The translations under genes were made by a program, and so were the position numbers. A DNA stretch of 64,000 bases. Source: Vitis vinifera (taxonomy: Eukaryota; Streptophyta; Magnoliopsida; Vitales; Vitaceae). Of this stretch, positions 1 through 12,170 are shown in pieces; position 1 is the stretch's first letter; every line of letters begins with the position of its first letter. The stretch is from positions 24,119,001 through 24,183,000 of the forward strand of contig NC_081817.1 in NCBI RefSeq assembly GCF_030704535.1. Direction: 5' to 3'. The notes below the pieces were generated by a model. That model was not told where the DNA came from, did not search any database, and saw nothing but the letters and a program-made list of their open reading frames with translations.

Positions 1-2000
1 ATAATTATAAAATATATTGTAAAATAATATTAATATAAGTAATTATTTATAAAATTTAAATATTTTAATCACAAATATTTTTAAATGTAAGAGAAATTTC
101 ATATTTTTTAAATGTAAAAAATTAGAATGTAATACAATATTTATTTTAAACATTGAAAAATAATACATATTTTATTTTTTATTAATTTTATAAACTAAAT
201 AGAAGTATAACATAACAGATTTCATTAAATATTTTACCTTAAGATATTACGTGCATTGGATCTCATATCCAACTATAAATCATATTCAATTATATGTATT
301 TCCTACTCAATGAAAGATAATATCCTAAAATATACATATTTTATCTTATTAGACATATCTCATCCATCAAAGGTAGTCTAAAAGTACTTCGAATAAAAAC
401 AATATTAAACACACTCGAAATTTCAAATCAATCAAAATTAAATGTGTTTAACCAAAACCTTAAAAAAGTGGATGAAATTAATTCTTATACATTATTAGAA
501 GTACTATTCAAATTGCTCAAGCTAAATAAAGAAATTTATCTAGACAAATTTGTTCTGTAATTATTACTCAAGTAATATTAACACTCATAGACATGAAAAA
601 CCCATTAACACAACACTTATATGTTAAACCCGTTAACACCATTCTAATCTATTAAATCTATTAACATGATTCTAATCCATTTGATCTATTAACACAACTT
701 TATTTAACTTATTTAAAATTTATTAATATATTATCTTAAAATATTTTTTTAATTATTTTAACTTTCAAGTTTTAATTTTTACATCTTAATTAATTAAATT
801 AATTTTAATTACAAATTGTTCACGATAAAAAAAAATATAAATATTAAAAATTAAAATTTTCATTTTACACTTATTTATTATTTTATTTAATATTTTGATT
901 ATAAAATAAATTCTATTTTTAACTAAGTATATAAAATTTTATCATTAAAAAATATTTTAAATTTGTATAATTTTATAATATATGAAATTAATAAATTTAT
1001 AAAAGTTAAATGGACTAGGCCATCTCGAAATTATAAAAGGGGAATTATTTAAACATGTATTATTCATAAAATATAGATAAATTCATAACCCAAAAAAAGT
1101 CACTTTCATTACATTTTGGAAAAAATAATTTTCATTTCATGCACTAGAATCATAACTTTGTACATGTTTTCAAGAATGTCCTCCAACCAGCTAAAAGTGG
1201 GCTACCACCTATATAAGACAAGCCGAGGTACACTTGATTGGACCTAGCTATTATATCACTCATAACAACTTCAACGTTTACATCAAACATGTCACTAGAG
1301 ATAGTAACATAGTTTTTACCTAAAAGTAACAATGTTAATAACTAAAAGTATCATTATAGATAGAAGGATATACTAGCCTATTTATCACTCATCACCATTT
1401 CGGTTTCTACATCAAACATGTCACTGGAAATGTAACATTGTTTTTACTTAAAAATAACAATGTAGATAGTAAGATGTACTAAGCCTATTAAGTTTTTTTA
1501 TTGCCATTGTTATGATTTTGACATCGATTATTAAATAATATATCAAAAAAATATATACATAATGTATTTTTTAAAAACATTATTTATTAAAATAAAAATA
1601 ATTTTAATGGTTTACTTTTTAATTAAACAAAATTGTACTTTTTTACATATTTAATAAAAAAATATTAGTTTTTTTTTTAATATCAATGTATTATGATGGG
1701 AATTGTGAATTTATATTTAAAATTTTAATGCAAACATTTTTATAATTTTAATTTTACATACCTTTAAATATTGCTTTTAAAATTAAATACTCTTAAAGAA
1801 TGATTACATATAATATTAAAATAAAAATTTAATAAAAAAATAAAAAACATAATGAACAAATGAATTGTACTTTTAAAGAATAAAGTTTGCTTTTTAAATT
1901 GAGTAGATTTTTCAAAATAGGAAAAAAAAAAAGATGAGAATTATTTTACAAAATTAATTAAAATCAAAGTATTTTAAAAAACTTAATTAATGTAAAATTA
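1..2000. other. AT-rich intergenic flank
   Basis: No credible gene is visible. The sequence is strongly AT-rich with many poly-A/T runs and only short random reading frames. The one structured item is a two-copy diverged direct repeat at about 1255-1462, listed separately. A stretch near 590-720 repeats short phrases around 'ttaacac' and 'attctaatc', which suggests an old, eroded repeat. Confidence 0.6.
1255..1462. repeat. Diverged two-copy direct repeat, offset 129 bp
   Basis: The segments starting at 1255 and 1384 share ATCACTCAT and then a long block around ACATCAAACATGTCACT, followed by TAACAT, TTTTTAC and AACAATGT, at a 129-bp offset. It looks like a local tandem duplication about 0.8 kb upstream of the NLR gene. 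No coding content is seen. Confidence 0.6.
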
Positions 2001-2265
2001 ATTTAATTCAGTGAGAAGGTGGGAATGGGGCGGCTAAAAAAAAAAGAGGGGAGGCAGGTAGATGGGCACCACGACAATGAACCAAATAACCAATACAAAT
2101 ATTAGTCCGGTCTGTCTGGGCCCTCACCGCCGCCGATAGGTAGACTCGTCACTCCTCCATTGACCACCATACAAATCCAACCCCTTTTTTCGATCCAACA
2201 AAAGTTGTACTCAACATTTTCTGCTTTAGCTTTCTCCTTTGATCAGCTGTTGTTGTTGGGATCTC

Positions 2266-5200
2266 ATGGCTTTTGTTGGAGAGGCTATTCTTTCTGCTCT
2301 CTTTGAGACGTTGTTTTTCAAGTTGGCCTCCTCTGATCTGCTCAAGTTCGCACGCCAAGAGCAGGTCCACGCGGAGCTCAAGAAATGGGAGAAGATATTG
2401 CTAAAGATCCATGCAGTGCTGGATGATGCGGAGGAGAAGCAGATGACGGACCGATTGGTGAAGATATGGCTGGACGAGCTCAGAGACCTGGCTTACGATG
2501 TGGAGGACATCTTGGACGAGTTCGGCACCGAAGCTCTGCGACGCAAATTGATGGCGGAAACTGAACCAAGCACAAGTATGGTATGCAGCCTCATCCCATC
2601 TTGTTGTACTAGCTTCAATCCAAGTACTGTTAGGTTTAATGTTAAAATGGGGTCCAAGATAGAGGAGATCACAGCCAGATTACAGGAGATTTCTGGACAG
2701 AAAAATGATCTCCATTTAAGGGAGAATGCTGGAGGGAGCTCCTATACGATGAAATCAAGACTGCCCACTACTTCCTTGGTGGATGAATCGCGTGTTTATG
2801 GTAGGGAAACAGACAAAGAAGCCATTCTCAACCTGTTGCTCAAGGATGAACCGAGTGATGATGAAGTTTGCGTGATTCCTATTGTCGGTATGGGAGGTAT
2901 CGGCAAGACAACTCTCGCTCAGCTTGCGTTTAACGACTGCAAAGTGAAGGATCATTTTGATTTGAGAGCTTGGGTTTGTGTTTCCGATGATTTTGATGTT
3001 GTGAGGGTAACCAAAACCATTCTACAATCGGTTTCTTTGGATACCCATGATGTCAATGATCTCAATTTGCTTCAGGTCATGTTGAAGGAGAAGCTTTCTG
3101 GGAACAAGTTTCTTCTTGTCTTGGACGATGTTTGGAATGAGAATTGTGAAGAATGGGATATTCTGTGCTCTCCCATGCGAGCCGGGGCACCAGGCAGTAA
3201 AGTTATTATCACAACTCGCAATAAAGGGGTTGCATCAGTTGCAGGAACCGGCTCAGCCTATCCTCTACAGGAGCTGTCACATGGTGATTGCTTATCCTTA
3301 TTTACCCAGCAAGCATTGGGGACAAGAAGCTTTGAAGCTCACCCACATCTCAAAGAACTTGGCGAGGAAATAGTCAGAAGGTGCAAAGGATTGCCTTTAG
3401 CAGCCAAGGCCCTTGGAGGCATGTTGCGGAATGAAGTAAATTATGATGCATGGGTAAATATATTGAAAAGCAAGATATGGGATTTACCCCAAGAGAAAAG
3501 TAGTGTTCTTCCAGCTCTCAAACTAAGCTACCATCATCTTCCCTCTAATTTGAAGCGTTGCTTTGCTTATTGCTCGATATTTCCAAAGGATTATGAGTTC
3601 GATAAGGATGAATTGATCCTATTGTGGATGGCAGAAGGCTTTTTGCAGCAAACGAAGGGGGAGGATCAACCGGAGGACTTGGGTGCTAAATACTTTTGCG
3701 ATTTATTATCTAGGTCATTTTTTCAACAATCAAGTTACAATTCATCCAAATTTGTGATGCATGACCTCATCAATGATTTGGCTCACTTTGTTGCGGGAGA
3801 ATTATGTTTTAATTTGGACGATAAGTTGGAGAATAATGAGATATTTACAAGTTTTGAGAAGGCTCGTCATTCATCATTCAATCGTCAAAGTCATGAGGTG
3901 CTCAAAAAATTCGAAACCTTTTACAGGGTGAAATTTTTACGAACATTGATTGCACTACCAATTAATGCATTATCTCCATCTAACTTCATATCACCTAAGG
4001 TGATACATGACCTTCTAATACAGAAAAGCTGTTTGAGAGTGCTATCATTAAGTGGCTATCGCATTAGTGAGCTGCCCAATTCTATTGGTGATCTGAGACA
4101 TCTACGGTATCTCAATCTATCATACTCGTCAATAAAAAGGTTACCAGATTCAATAGTTCATCTTTACAATTTGCAAACATTGATATTACGTGATTGCTAC
4201 AGACTCACTGAGTTGCCTATAGAAATTGGAAATCTACTTAATCTTCGACATCTTGATATTACCGACACAAGTCAGCTGCTAGAGATGCCTTCCCAAATAG
4301 GAAGCCTTACAAATTTGCAAACGTTATCTAAGTTTATTGTGGGTAGTGGTAGCAGTTTGGGAATACGAGAATTGAGGAATTTGTTGTATCTTCAAGGAAA
4401 GCTTTCCATTTCAGGTCTGCATAATGTGGTGAATGTTCAAGATGCAAAAGATGCCAATTTAGCAGATAAGCAGAACATCAAAGAGTTGACGATGGAATGG
4501 AGTAATGATTTCCGTAATGCACGAAATGAAACAGAGGAAATGCATGTTCTGGAGTCGCTACAACCTCATAGAAATCTGAAAAAGCTCATGGTTGCGTTTT
4601 ATGGCGGATCACAATTACCATGTTGGATAAAGGAGCCCTCATGTCCAATGATGACTCACTTGATTCTCAAAAATTGCAAAATGTGCACATCACTGCCATC
4701 TCTTGGTCGACTACCCTTACTGAAAGACTTGCATATTGAAGGCCTGAGTAAAATTATGATCATAAGTTTGGAGTTCTATGGGGAGAGCGTGAAGCCTTTT
4801 CCATCCTTGGAGTTTCTGAAATTTGAGAATATGCCAAAATGGAAAACTTGGTCTTTTCCTGATGTGGATGAAGAACCCGAATTATTTCCATGTCTTCGTG
4901 AGCTTACAATAAGGAAATGTCCAAAGTTAGATAAAGGGTTACCCAATTTGCCTTCCCTAGTAACTCTTGACATCTTCGAATGTCCAAATTTGGCGGTTCC
5001 TTTTTCAAGATTTGCATCTCTTCGCAAACTAAACGCAGAAGAATGCGATAAGATGATATTGAGAAGTGGGGTAGATGACAGTGGCCTAACATCTTGGTGG
5101 AGAGATGGATTTGGATTAGAAAACCTCCGTTGTCTTGAAAGTGCAGTGATTGGACGGTGTCACTGGATTGTATCCCTGGAGGAGCAAAGGCTGCCCTGCA

Positions 5201-6255
5201 ATCTTAAAATTTTGAAAATAAAAGACTGTGCTAACCTGGACAGGCTACCAAATGGACTGCGAAGTGTGGAGGAGTTGTCCATAGAGAGGTGCCCCAAACT
5301 GGTTTCATTTCTAGAGATGGGGTTCTCACCAATGCTAAGATATCTGTTGGTAAGGGACTGTCCATCTCTCATTTGCTTTCCAAAAGGTGAGCTGCCTCCT
5401 GCGCTTAAGCATTTGGAGATTCATCATTGTAAGAATCTAACATCTCTACCAGAGGGGACCATGCACCATAATTCCAACAACACTTGTTGTCTTCAAGTCT
5501 TGATTATACGTAATTGTTCGTCTCTCACATCCTTCCCCGAAGGCAAGTTACCCTCCACCCTGAAGCGACTGGAGATCAGGAATTGCTTGAAAATGGAGCA
5601 AATTTCAGAAAACATGCTGCAAAACAATGAGGCTCTTGAAGAATTGTGGATTTCTGACTGTCCAGGTCTAGAGTCCTTTATAGAAAGAGGCTTGCCTACC
5701 CCCAATCTCAGACAGCTTAAGATTGTCAATTGTAAGAATCTCAAGTCCCTACCTCCTCAAATCCAAAACCTCACATCTCTTCGAGCTCTGAGCATGTGGG
5801 ATTGTCCAGGTGTGGTGTCCTTTCCAGTAGGGGGTTTGGCCCCCAACCTAACAGTACTTGAAATCTGTGATTGTGAGAATCTGAAGATGCCCATGTCAGA
5901 GTGGGGCCTCCACTCCCTCACCTATCTTTTACGCTTATTGATCAGGGATGTTCTCCCAGATATGGTTTCCCTTTCAGATAGTGAGTGTCTTTTTCCTCCA
6001 TCTCTGAGCTCCCTTTCCATCTCCCATATGGAATCCCTTGCCTTTCTGAATCTCCAAAGCCTTATCTGTTTAAAAGAGCTAAGTTTCCGTGGATGCCCTA
6101 AGCTCCAGTACTTAGGGCTGCCCGCAACAGTTGTAAGTCTTCAAATCAAGGACTGTCCTATGCTAAAAGAAAGGTGCTTAAAGGAGAAAGGGGAATATTG
6201 GCCCAACATTGCCCACATACCCTGCATTCAAATAGATGGCTCATACATCCACTAA
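2266..6255 (+). CDS. CC-NB-LRR disease resistance protein (RPP13-like protein 1 type), single exon
   Basis: Intracellular immune receptor of the coiled-coil NLR class; such proteins bind and hydrolyse ATP on sensing pathogen effectors and trigger defence. I chose the ATG at 2266 (protein begins MAFVGEAILSALFETLFFKL), the usual N-terminus of this family; the frame stays open slightly upstream but has no earlier ATG. The product is 1329 aa, normal for the group. Visible motifs: EDVID-like DVEDILDEF in the CC domain, P-loop GMGGIGKTTLAQ (about 208-219), RNBS-A FDLRAWVCVSDDFD, kinase-2 LLVLDDVW (about 283-290), RNBS-B GSKVIITTRN, GLPLAAKALGG (about 375), RNBS-D CFAYCSIFPKDYEF, and MHD (MHDLINDLA, about 498). 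LRRs run from about 560 to the end, first with regular leucine spacing and then as irregular 'CP.L' repeats. No stop or frameshift interrupts it, so it looks functional. The recognised pathogen cannot be inferred. Confidence 0.96.
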   Translation: MAFVGEAILSALFETLFFKLASSDLLKFARQEQVHAELKKWEKILLKIHAVLDDAEEKQMTDRLVKIWLDELRDLAYDVEDILDEFGTEALRRKLMAETEPSTSMVCSLIPSCCTSFNPSTVRFNVKMGSKIEEITARLQEISGQKNDLHLRENAGGSSYTMKSRLPTTSLVDESRVYGRETDKEAILNLLLKDEPSDDEVCVIPIVGMGGIGKTTLAQLAFNDCKVKDHFDLRAWVCVSDDFDVVRVTKTILQSVSLDTHDVNDLNLLQVMLKEKLSGNKFLLVLDDVWNENCEEWDILCSPMRAGAPGSKVIITTRNKGVASVAGTGSAYPLQELSHGDCLSLFTQQALGTRSFEAHPHLKELGEEIVRRCKGLPLAAKALGGMLRNEVNYDAWVNILKSKIWDLPQEKSSVLPALKLSYHHLPSNLKRCFAYCSIFPKDYEFDKDELILLWMAEGFLQQTKGEDQPEDLGAKYFCDLLSRSFFQQSSYNSSKFVMHDLINDLAHFVAGELCFNLDDKLENNEIFTSFEKARHSSFNRQSHEVLKKFETFYRVKFLRTLIALPINALSPSNFISPKVIHDLLIQKSCLRVLSLSGYRISELPNSIGDLRHLRYLNLSYSSIKRLPDSIVHLYNLQTLILRDCYRLTELPIEIGNLLNLRHLDITDTSQLLEMPSQIGSLTNLQTLSKFIVGSGSSLGIRELRNLLYLQGKLSISGLHNVVNVQDAKDANLADKQNIKELTMEWSNDFRNARNETEEMHVLESLQPHRNLKKLMVAFYGGSQLPCWIKEPSCPMMTHLILKNCKMCTSLPSLGRLPLLKDLHIEGLSKIMIISLEFYGESVKPFPSLEFLKFENMPKWKTWSFPDVDEEPELFPCLRELTIRKCPKLDKGLPNLPSLVTLDIFECPNLAVPFSRFASLRKLNAEECDKMILRSGVDDSGLTSWWRDGFGLENLRCLESAVIGRCHWIVSLEEQRLPCNLKILKIKDCANLDRLPNGLRSVEELSIERCPKLVSFLEMGFSPMLRYLLVRDCPSLICFPKGELPPALKHLEIHHCKNLTSLPEGTMHHNSNNTCCLQVLIIRNCSSLTSFPEGKLPSTLKRLEIRNCLKMEQISENMLQNNEALEELWISDCPGLESFIERGLPTPNLRQLKIVNCKNLKSLPPQIQNLTSLRALSMWDCPGVVSFPVGGLAPNLTVLEICDCENLKMPMSEWGLHSLTYLLRLLIRDVLPDMVSLSDSECLFPPSLSSLSISHMESLAFLNLQSLICLKELSFRGCPKLQYLGLPATVVSLQIKDCPMLKERCLKEKGEYWPNIAHIPCIQIDGSYIH

Positions 6256-7640
6256 CTATCACAAGTTCAGATCGAAATTCATTTCTTGAAGCTGAAACAT
6301 GGAACCAAAAATCATTCAATTCTATGCCATCCTTACTTCCAATCAGGTATGGGCCTTCACATTATTAACACTATTTTCTGCTAATTATCTGACTACCATG
6401 GAATTTCTATTGAAATAAATTGACAGGGAGGTGTCTTTTGGCAGCAGGAACTGGCTTATGGCTTCAAACCTTTTTCTCTTCAAGATTGTCTTATCGTTGA
6501 TCTCTCCAAAGCTCATGTAAGCATTGGACAGTTCTATCTTTACTGATTCAGTTCATGTTGCAATTGAAAAAAAAAAAACTATTTATCTTGAAAGAGTCCA
6601 TCTCTACTAGTAGTTATTTTTTGACATTGAGATGGCCTCTTACTTTTTCAGGGGGGTTTCCTGTGAAATACAAGATGGGAATGGAACAGGCAGTGCATGG
6701 GATAAAAGAAGTTTCCTTTGATAAATAGGTGGCTCTGGCAGTAGTGAAGCAGTTATTAATCAGTGATTTCCCTTGAATAAATATTACAGAATTCAACTAA
6801 AACCGAATATGTACTCCTGCCCCACTTAATTGGCTTGTTCTTATATGTTTCAGATGAAGGAACCATGGCTGCTGGTATTATATCCCACCTTTGCTGCATG
6901 ATGACCCCTAAATTGTTGCGTTTGTCTGATCAAGATAATCCAAATTCCTTGCATGCAATTGCATCGCCCATTCATCCTTTTGATTCTATCTCCATACTCA
7001 AATGAAAGCAAAGACCAGTCTTTCCTCCTTATTTTCAATTAGGTATTGCCTGCCCATTCAAAATACACAGCTCCAAATTTCATTGACCCAACATCGGTTT
7101 CTCTGTTAGATAATTATGGAAATGTCTTCTTCACATCCAGGAAAGAAGAATGAAGCAGATGAAATCCAAGATTTCTCAATCATTACTGTGGTCCATTCAA
7201 ATATGGCAGTATACATGTTCTTGATCACAGTGGTAGATGTTTCTTTTCTTTCTTTATTTATTTCCTTTATTTATTTTTTATCTTTTTATTTTTTTGGACT
7301 AAACATGATAGAGAAGAAAAAATTGCAAGTGAAATCAAAATTTTCCTAATGATAAGTTTGCATCATATTCAAGTTTTGGTGTGTTCTTGGCCCCAAAAGT
7401 TCTTTCATTTGTGATTTCACTACCATGTGTATTTAAGCTGATGGCCTAACGTTTGTTCTTACATCTTGTTTCTTATGTTGCTCTTATCCTCCAGTCCACT
7501 TACTCATAATTTTTCGAAATGGAAGAGACTAGGCTGACATTCTGTCATCTTTTGCAGTATCATGGACCCTCACTTCTCACGGCTGGTTCAAACCATGGCT
7601 CCTGGAGTAAAGAAACAAAAGCAGTTTGTCTCAAACTCTG
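6256..7640 (+). other. Probable spliced 3' untranslated region of the NLR gene
   Basis: After the TAA there is no further LRR coding, but good splice-like signals occur: a donor at CAATCAG|GTATGG (about 6348), an acceptor at TTGACAG|GG (about 6427), a donor at CTCAT|GTAAGC (about 6515), an acceptor at TTTTCAG|GGG (about 6652), an acceptor at TTTGCAG|TATCATGG (about 7558), and a donor at CTCTG|GTAAGA (about 7641). Several relatives of this NLR class have spliced 3' UTRs. This is inference; the small open frames here show no family match. Confidence 0.3.
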
Positions 7641-9317
7641 GTAAGACATGTTTTCGTTTTTAAGTTCCTTATAGCATCTTCTCTTTTTAATTATAGAACC
7701 ATATCCAAAGCCTTAAACATGCTGTTTATTACCAAGTCCAATGCATATTTTGATGTTTTAAGGTAATAGTGCAGTATCTCAAGAGCATTTCCTTAATCTA
7801 ATTCAAAAGAATTGAGGCCATCAAGAGTGGATTTGTTCATGGTTCTGAATTTTTAAATCCTTTTGTTACGGCCCCCTAATATCAGTTTGTATCACGGAGA
7901 ATGCCACCATATCTTTAGATCTATAGATCACAGAGTCAGGGTTCAGAGCAGTGGAGCTACAGAGCTTTATCTCTACCAGGGTTCTGGTCTAAAGCCCTGG
8001 TGCCTTTTGCCAGAGGAAGGGCAACTTCCTGCAATGTCTCCGTCTCTGACTCTAGCAATCCAGAGCTCCATTTTCTAATACAATTATTCATTGAAGTTAA
8101 AGAAGAAGATTGGCCTGCCCTATGTTCTGCATATCCCCATATAGGGATAGATAGCTTTTCATATCTGAATAAGGTTTGGCTCAAATGTTACTTGTCCTTC
8201 ATAAAAAACAAAGCAGAGACCAGACTATCATTTTCCACTAAGGTATTCCCATAATATTCCAACATACAACTTTTGTAAGCTTGATGCAAATCAGTACCTT
8301 TAAAATCATTAGATTTTTCTTCATCACATGTAGAAAGTAGAAACATGGAAGAAAGAAATGCAGACACAATTGGAGACCCCCTAACAATAGCTGCAGCTTT
8401 TAGTGGAAGGGTTTGTCCACTCATTTCCATATATAGTGCTATATCATCAGCATATTTTTTCATTTATCAACTTGTGATAAAGCTCAATTCATTTTGTCCA
8501 GGTCTGCTGTCTTCTATGGAGGGTGGGGATGGCCCCAAGCTTAGCATCATTTTGGGTTCAAGGTTTTGAGATACTCGAGACACTCCATCATTGAGCCTTC
8601 ATTTTGTGGTGGATTTTGAGATTGATTTCCTCTTCAGATGAAGATCTCCTGCTTCTTGTTCCTATAACTTTGACCAAGGCTTCTATTGAATTTCTATAAT
8701 TTTCATTCCTTGGCTTCTTCAAGTCTCCAAACCACACCTCCCTTGCAATTCTACTGGTTTCAAACTGCCCACTCTGCTCCTTTTGCCAATGAACGGGCTG
8801 CCTGAAATTCTCTGATCAATGCCTGAAATCAAGACATGTCATGTTCTTAAACAAAGGTGCCCGAAGATTGGTCCCAGACTGCCTGCATCCTCTACATTCA
8901 GCTACATGACTTGATGGACTATATGAGGAGACTGAATTCTATTTTCCATTCTGAGATATGGAAGCAAAGACCACTCTTCTCTCCCTTTCTTCGGCTAGGC
9001 ATGTATAAGGATCCACTCCTTCTCATTTAGATATTGTTAGCTCTAGTTCAATGAACTCTCATGGCTTTAGAAAGTGTCTGCCTATTTAGCACCCACTTTC
9101 ATTAGCATGATATTTTATGTCTCAATGGGAATTTCTTCTCTACATATAGAAGGAAATGATCAAGGCAAATGAAATCCAACAAATTTCATAATCACAGCAC
9201 AGCCTAGTAAAACATTATGTTATTGACCTCGACAATAGATGGAAGTTTTCTTTTTCTTTCGAAGTAAAACTCAAAGGCTCTCTTCGTTTCCATTTCTTTC
9301 TTTTTTTCTACTTGGCA
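7641..9317. other. Region downstream of the NLR, no gene recognised
   Basis: Only short frames on both strands, none with recognisable domains. One minus-strand frame (8188-8463) contains the phrase YADDIALY, but no other reverse-transcriptase motif accompanies it, so it is not called. Part of this stretch may be a long 3' UTR or repeat relic. Confidence 0.4.
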
Positions 9318-9592
9318 AGTTACAATTATGAGCAGATAGATCTCCATACTAGGGTCATCGACTCTAATATTATTTATAACTATTGGCTTTAAATCTAATG
9401 AGATCTCATGGGTTTGAAATGCATTTACATAAGTCCATTATTTATTTTCCTTTTCGATCTTTTTATTTTTATTTTTTTTGCAGTTACAAGCAAACAAGTT
9501 CCCATGCCAGGGTGATTGACTCTGATATTGATTATAATTATTAGTTTTGAACCCAATGGGCTCTCATCATTTCGAAATGCATTTGCACATGT
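9318..9592. repeat. Diverged direct repeat, offset about 158 bp
   Basis: Two copies (about 9318-9431 and 9481-9592) share AGTTACAA, GGGT.AT.GACTCT.ATATT, a TATAA.TATT block, CAATG/AATGAG and GAAATGCATTT; the last motif sits at 9416 and 9574. It is followed by an (AAAAT)n microsatellite at about 9597-9627. This is probably an old tandem duplication of a non-coding segment. Confidence 0.5.
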
Positions 9593-9627
9593 TAAAAAAA
9601 ATAAAATAAAATAAAATAAAATAAAAA

Positions 9628-10290
9628 ATTCTAGCTTGTAGATATCATGTTTATGAGAAGTAAAATATTAGGGTCTAAATATTTCATTAATTTGTGGAAT
9701 CTAGGAATAAATGTGAGCATTTCCCCCATCTTGATGGTTGATTTCTATGTCCATGTAGATCCTTAAAAAATATATGTACATTTTTAACAAAAACTTGTAA
9801 ATTATTCTTGAATATTGATTGGTTTATAAGTTTGTTTGCTACAACTTTTAAATAAAATGATTGCATACCTATATAGCTAATTCCAAAGCATTTGTAATGC
9901 CTATTGAAAAGTCTACAATTTATTTTAACCTCTAAATTATATAGTTGCTAAAGTCATTTCCCAAGCCTCGTTTAATATGAATAACTATCAAAATCTTAAT
10001 TGAAAGAGATGTGTGACTTTATATTACAATATTGACAATGATTGTCTTCAATACTCCCTTCTTTCAATTAAATTTTGTAAACAATGGCGACATCCCCACA
10101 AAGCATAAACATTGACTATTAATAAATAAAAATTCAAATCATGGACTAGAAATAAAGAATTTTGAAATAATCATATACTCTACATGAATAGAGGAGTACA
10201 AATTACAATTTTACAATTGCAATTACTTCATTAACTTCACTTATGTCAGTTGTATGACCAATTTGAAATAGGTCATACATAATAACTCAA
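9628..10290. other. AT-rich spacer
   Basis: No open frame of note, no tRNA-like or repeat structure recognised. Confidence 0.5.
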
Positions 10291-12060
10291 TTGTAGTCTA
10301 GATTGTAGATATCAAATTCATATTATGTAATTATTGGGATAAAGCCTTAGAAGGCATGATATGATGTAACAGTTTTAGATTCATTAATAAATTTATTTAT
10401 TTATATTTGTTGTTTTCCTTCTTTATCTCTTACGCCCATGTCACTTGTATGATACATGACTTTGATGCATTAAAAGTTGTATAAAATATTCAAGCTATGG
10501 ATTCCTTGTAAGATGATAAGTAATTTGCAGTCAATTCATAGATTTAGACAATCTAGTAGAAATTGTAGTACATTGCCTCATAATTTGAAGGATGACTTGT
10601 CTTGGCCATTGAGATGGAGTTTTCATGATGAGTGCACTACTGTTCATAGTTATACAATGAACATAACCTACGATGAATCATAACATAAAGTTATCGATTG
10701 TCATGATTCACCAAACTCTTATACTTCATGGACTCTTAACTTTGAGAGGATATTAAGTCGATGTTAAAGTCAATGAGAGGCTTTCATCTATGGATGAGAC
10801 CCTAATGCAATTAGGTAGCAGGTATTTTCAATAGAGACACCATGGTATCTCATAAGATAAAGAGAAGATGTCTCCTAGGGTGATCGTAAGGACATGTGAT
10901 CAGATAGACTATGGGCATAGCAATTCCTTTAGTATAATTTAACATATACTCTTTAGAACTAGAGTATATCAATTAATCACATAATAAGAGGATATGTTAC
11001 TCAAGGATTGAAGAGGTAATAACTCTACCCTATTAGATTGCAAACACCAATTCACTAGTTAGGTGATAGGTACTTTGCTTTCTCTTAAGGGATCTACATG
11101 TAGTGGATAGTAGGCCACAAACTTGAGCTTTGCCTCGTTGTAATTACATAAGATATTAAAGTGTAGATAAATTTCTTTAATGAAGTGTTGAGTTAACTTT
11201 AAAATTGGATTATGAGGGAACAAATATTTTTCTATAGGTCCCAATGGTCCTCGCTTAAGCCCATACTTCATGGTGGCACATTATACTTGAGAGATTTGGG
11301 TTTTTAGTTCATATGTATACATAAGAGTGTTTTGGTAAAATCGTAAGGTTGCACTAGATTTTATTAATAGTCTTTCTATGATGGATTAGTTAATTAATTA
11401 ATTAATTAGAGACCAATAAGGTTAATTAATTAATTAAAATCCAAATGGATTGGATTAAGTGATCCAAGCTCAATTAGGTTAAGTTACTATAGCCTATAAG
11501 GAAACCTATAAATACTTCCTTAGGAGGTTAAGGCTTTAAAATTTTACTTATTTGTCTTCTAAAGAGAAATTTTACGAGAGAAACCTTAGCCTACTTTAAA
11601 AGAGAAAGAGAAACCCACCATTTTCTTGAGTATCTAAATCTGCATAAGGAGAGATTGGGTAAAAGAGCATTGGTTAGACGAGTTCTACAACATCCTCGAC
11701 AACTTCTATGAATGGATTTGATCTAGGTATAAGGAATCACATATCTCTACATTCCCTATCTCAAGCTCAGGTTAGATGCATGAAAACGCCTCAAGGCTTC
11801 TAGATTTAAAGCAACAAAAACAAAAATAACATTTTTAATAATCAAAGGATTTAGAAATGCACATTAGAAACCTTATCTTTGATTTAGATATTCCAAATCA
11901 ATTCATTTCAATGAAGATGCAAATCAAAGCAGTTGGAAGCCTCGTAAACCCATGAAATTCCACTTGATAACTCAACCTCGAACCTTGGCACTCAAACGAT
12001 GGAGTGTTTAGGAGGGTAGAAGCTAAAACTCTTTTTACTCTCTAATTGTGGAAACTTGAA
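10290..12060 (+). repeat. Probable LTR-retrotransposon-derived non-coding sequence
   Basis: No protein homology is visible, but the segment has the texture of a retrotransposon LTR or large non-autonomous element: a promoter-like TATA signal (CCTATAAATACTTCC near 11505) followed by a transcribed-leader-like stretch. Clear paired termini or a target-site duplication were not found, so boundaries are approximate and the class is uncertain. Confidence 0.3.
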
Positions 12061-12170
12061 CCTTTAGAGGGTATTCATACGATTCCCCACTAGGTTAAAA
12101 AAATTAATTTCTTAGAATTTTATATTTGATATTTTATTATTATTAACATAGCCTACAAAATAATAATAAT

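Noticed and set aside
8188..8463. Minus-strand frame containing YADDIALY, like a reverse-transcriptase active site
   Set aside because: No other RT motif lies around it, the frame is short, and the rest of the protein resembles nothing recognisable; a chance match is more likely.
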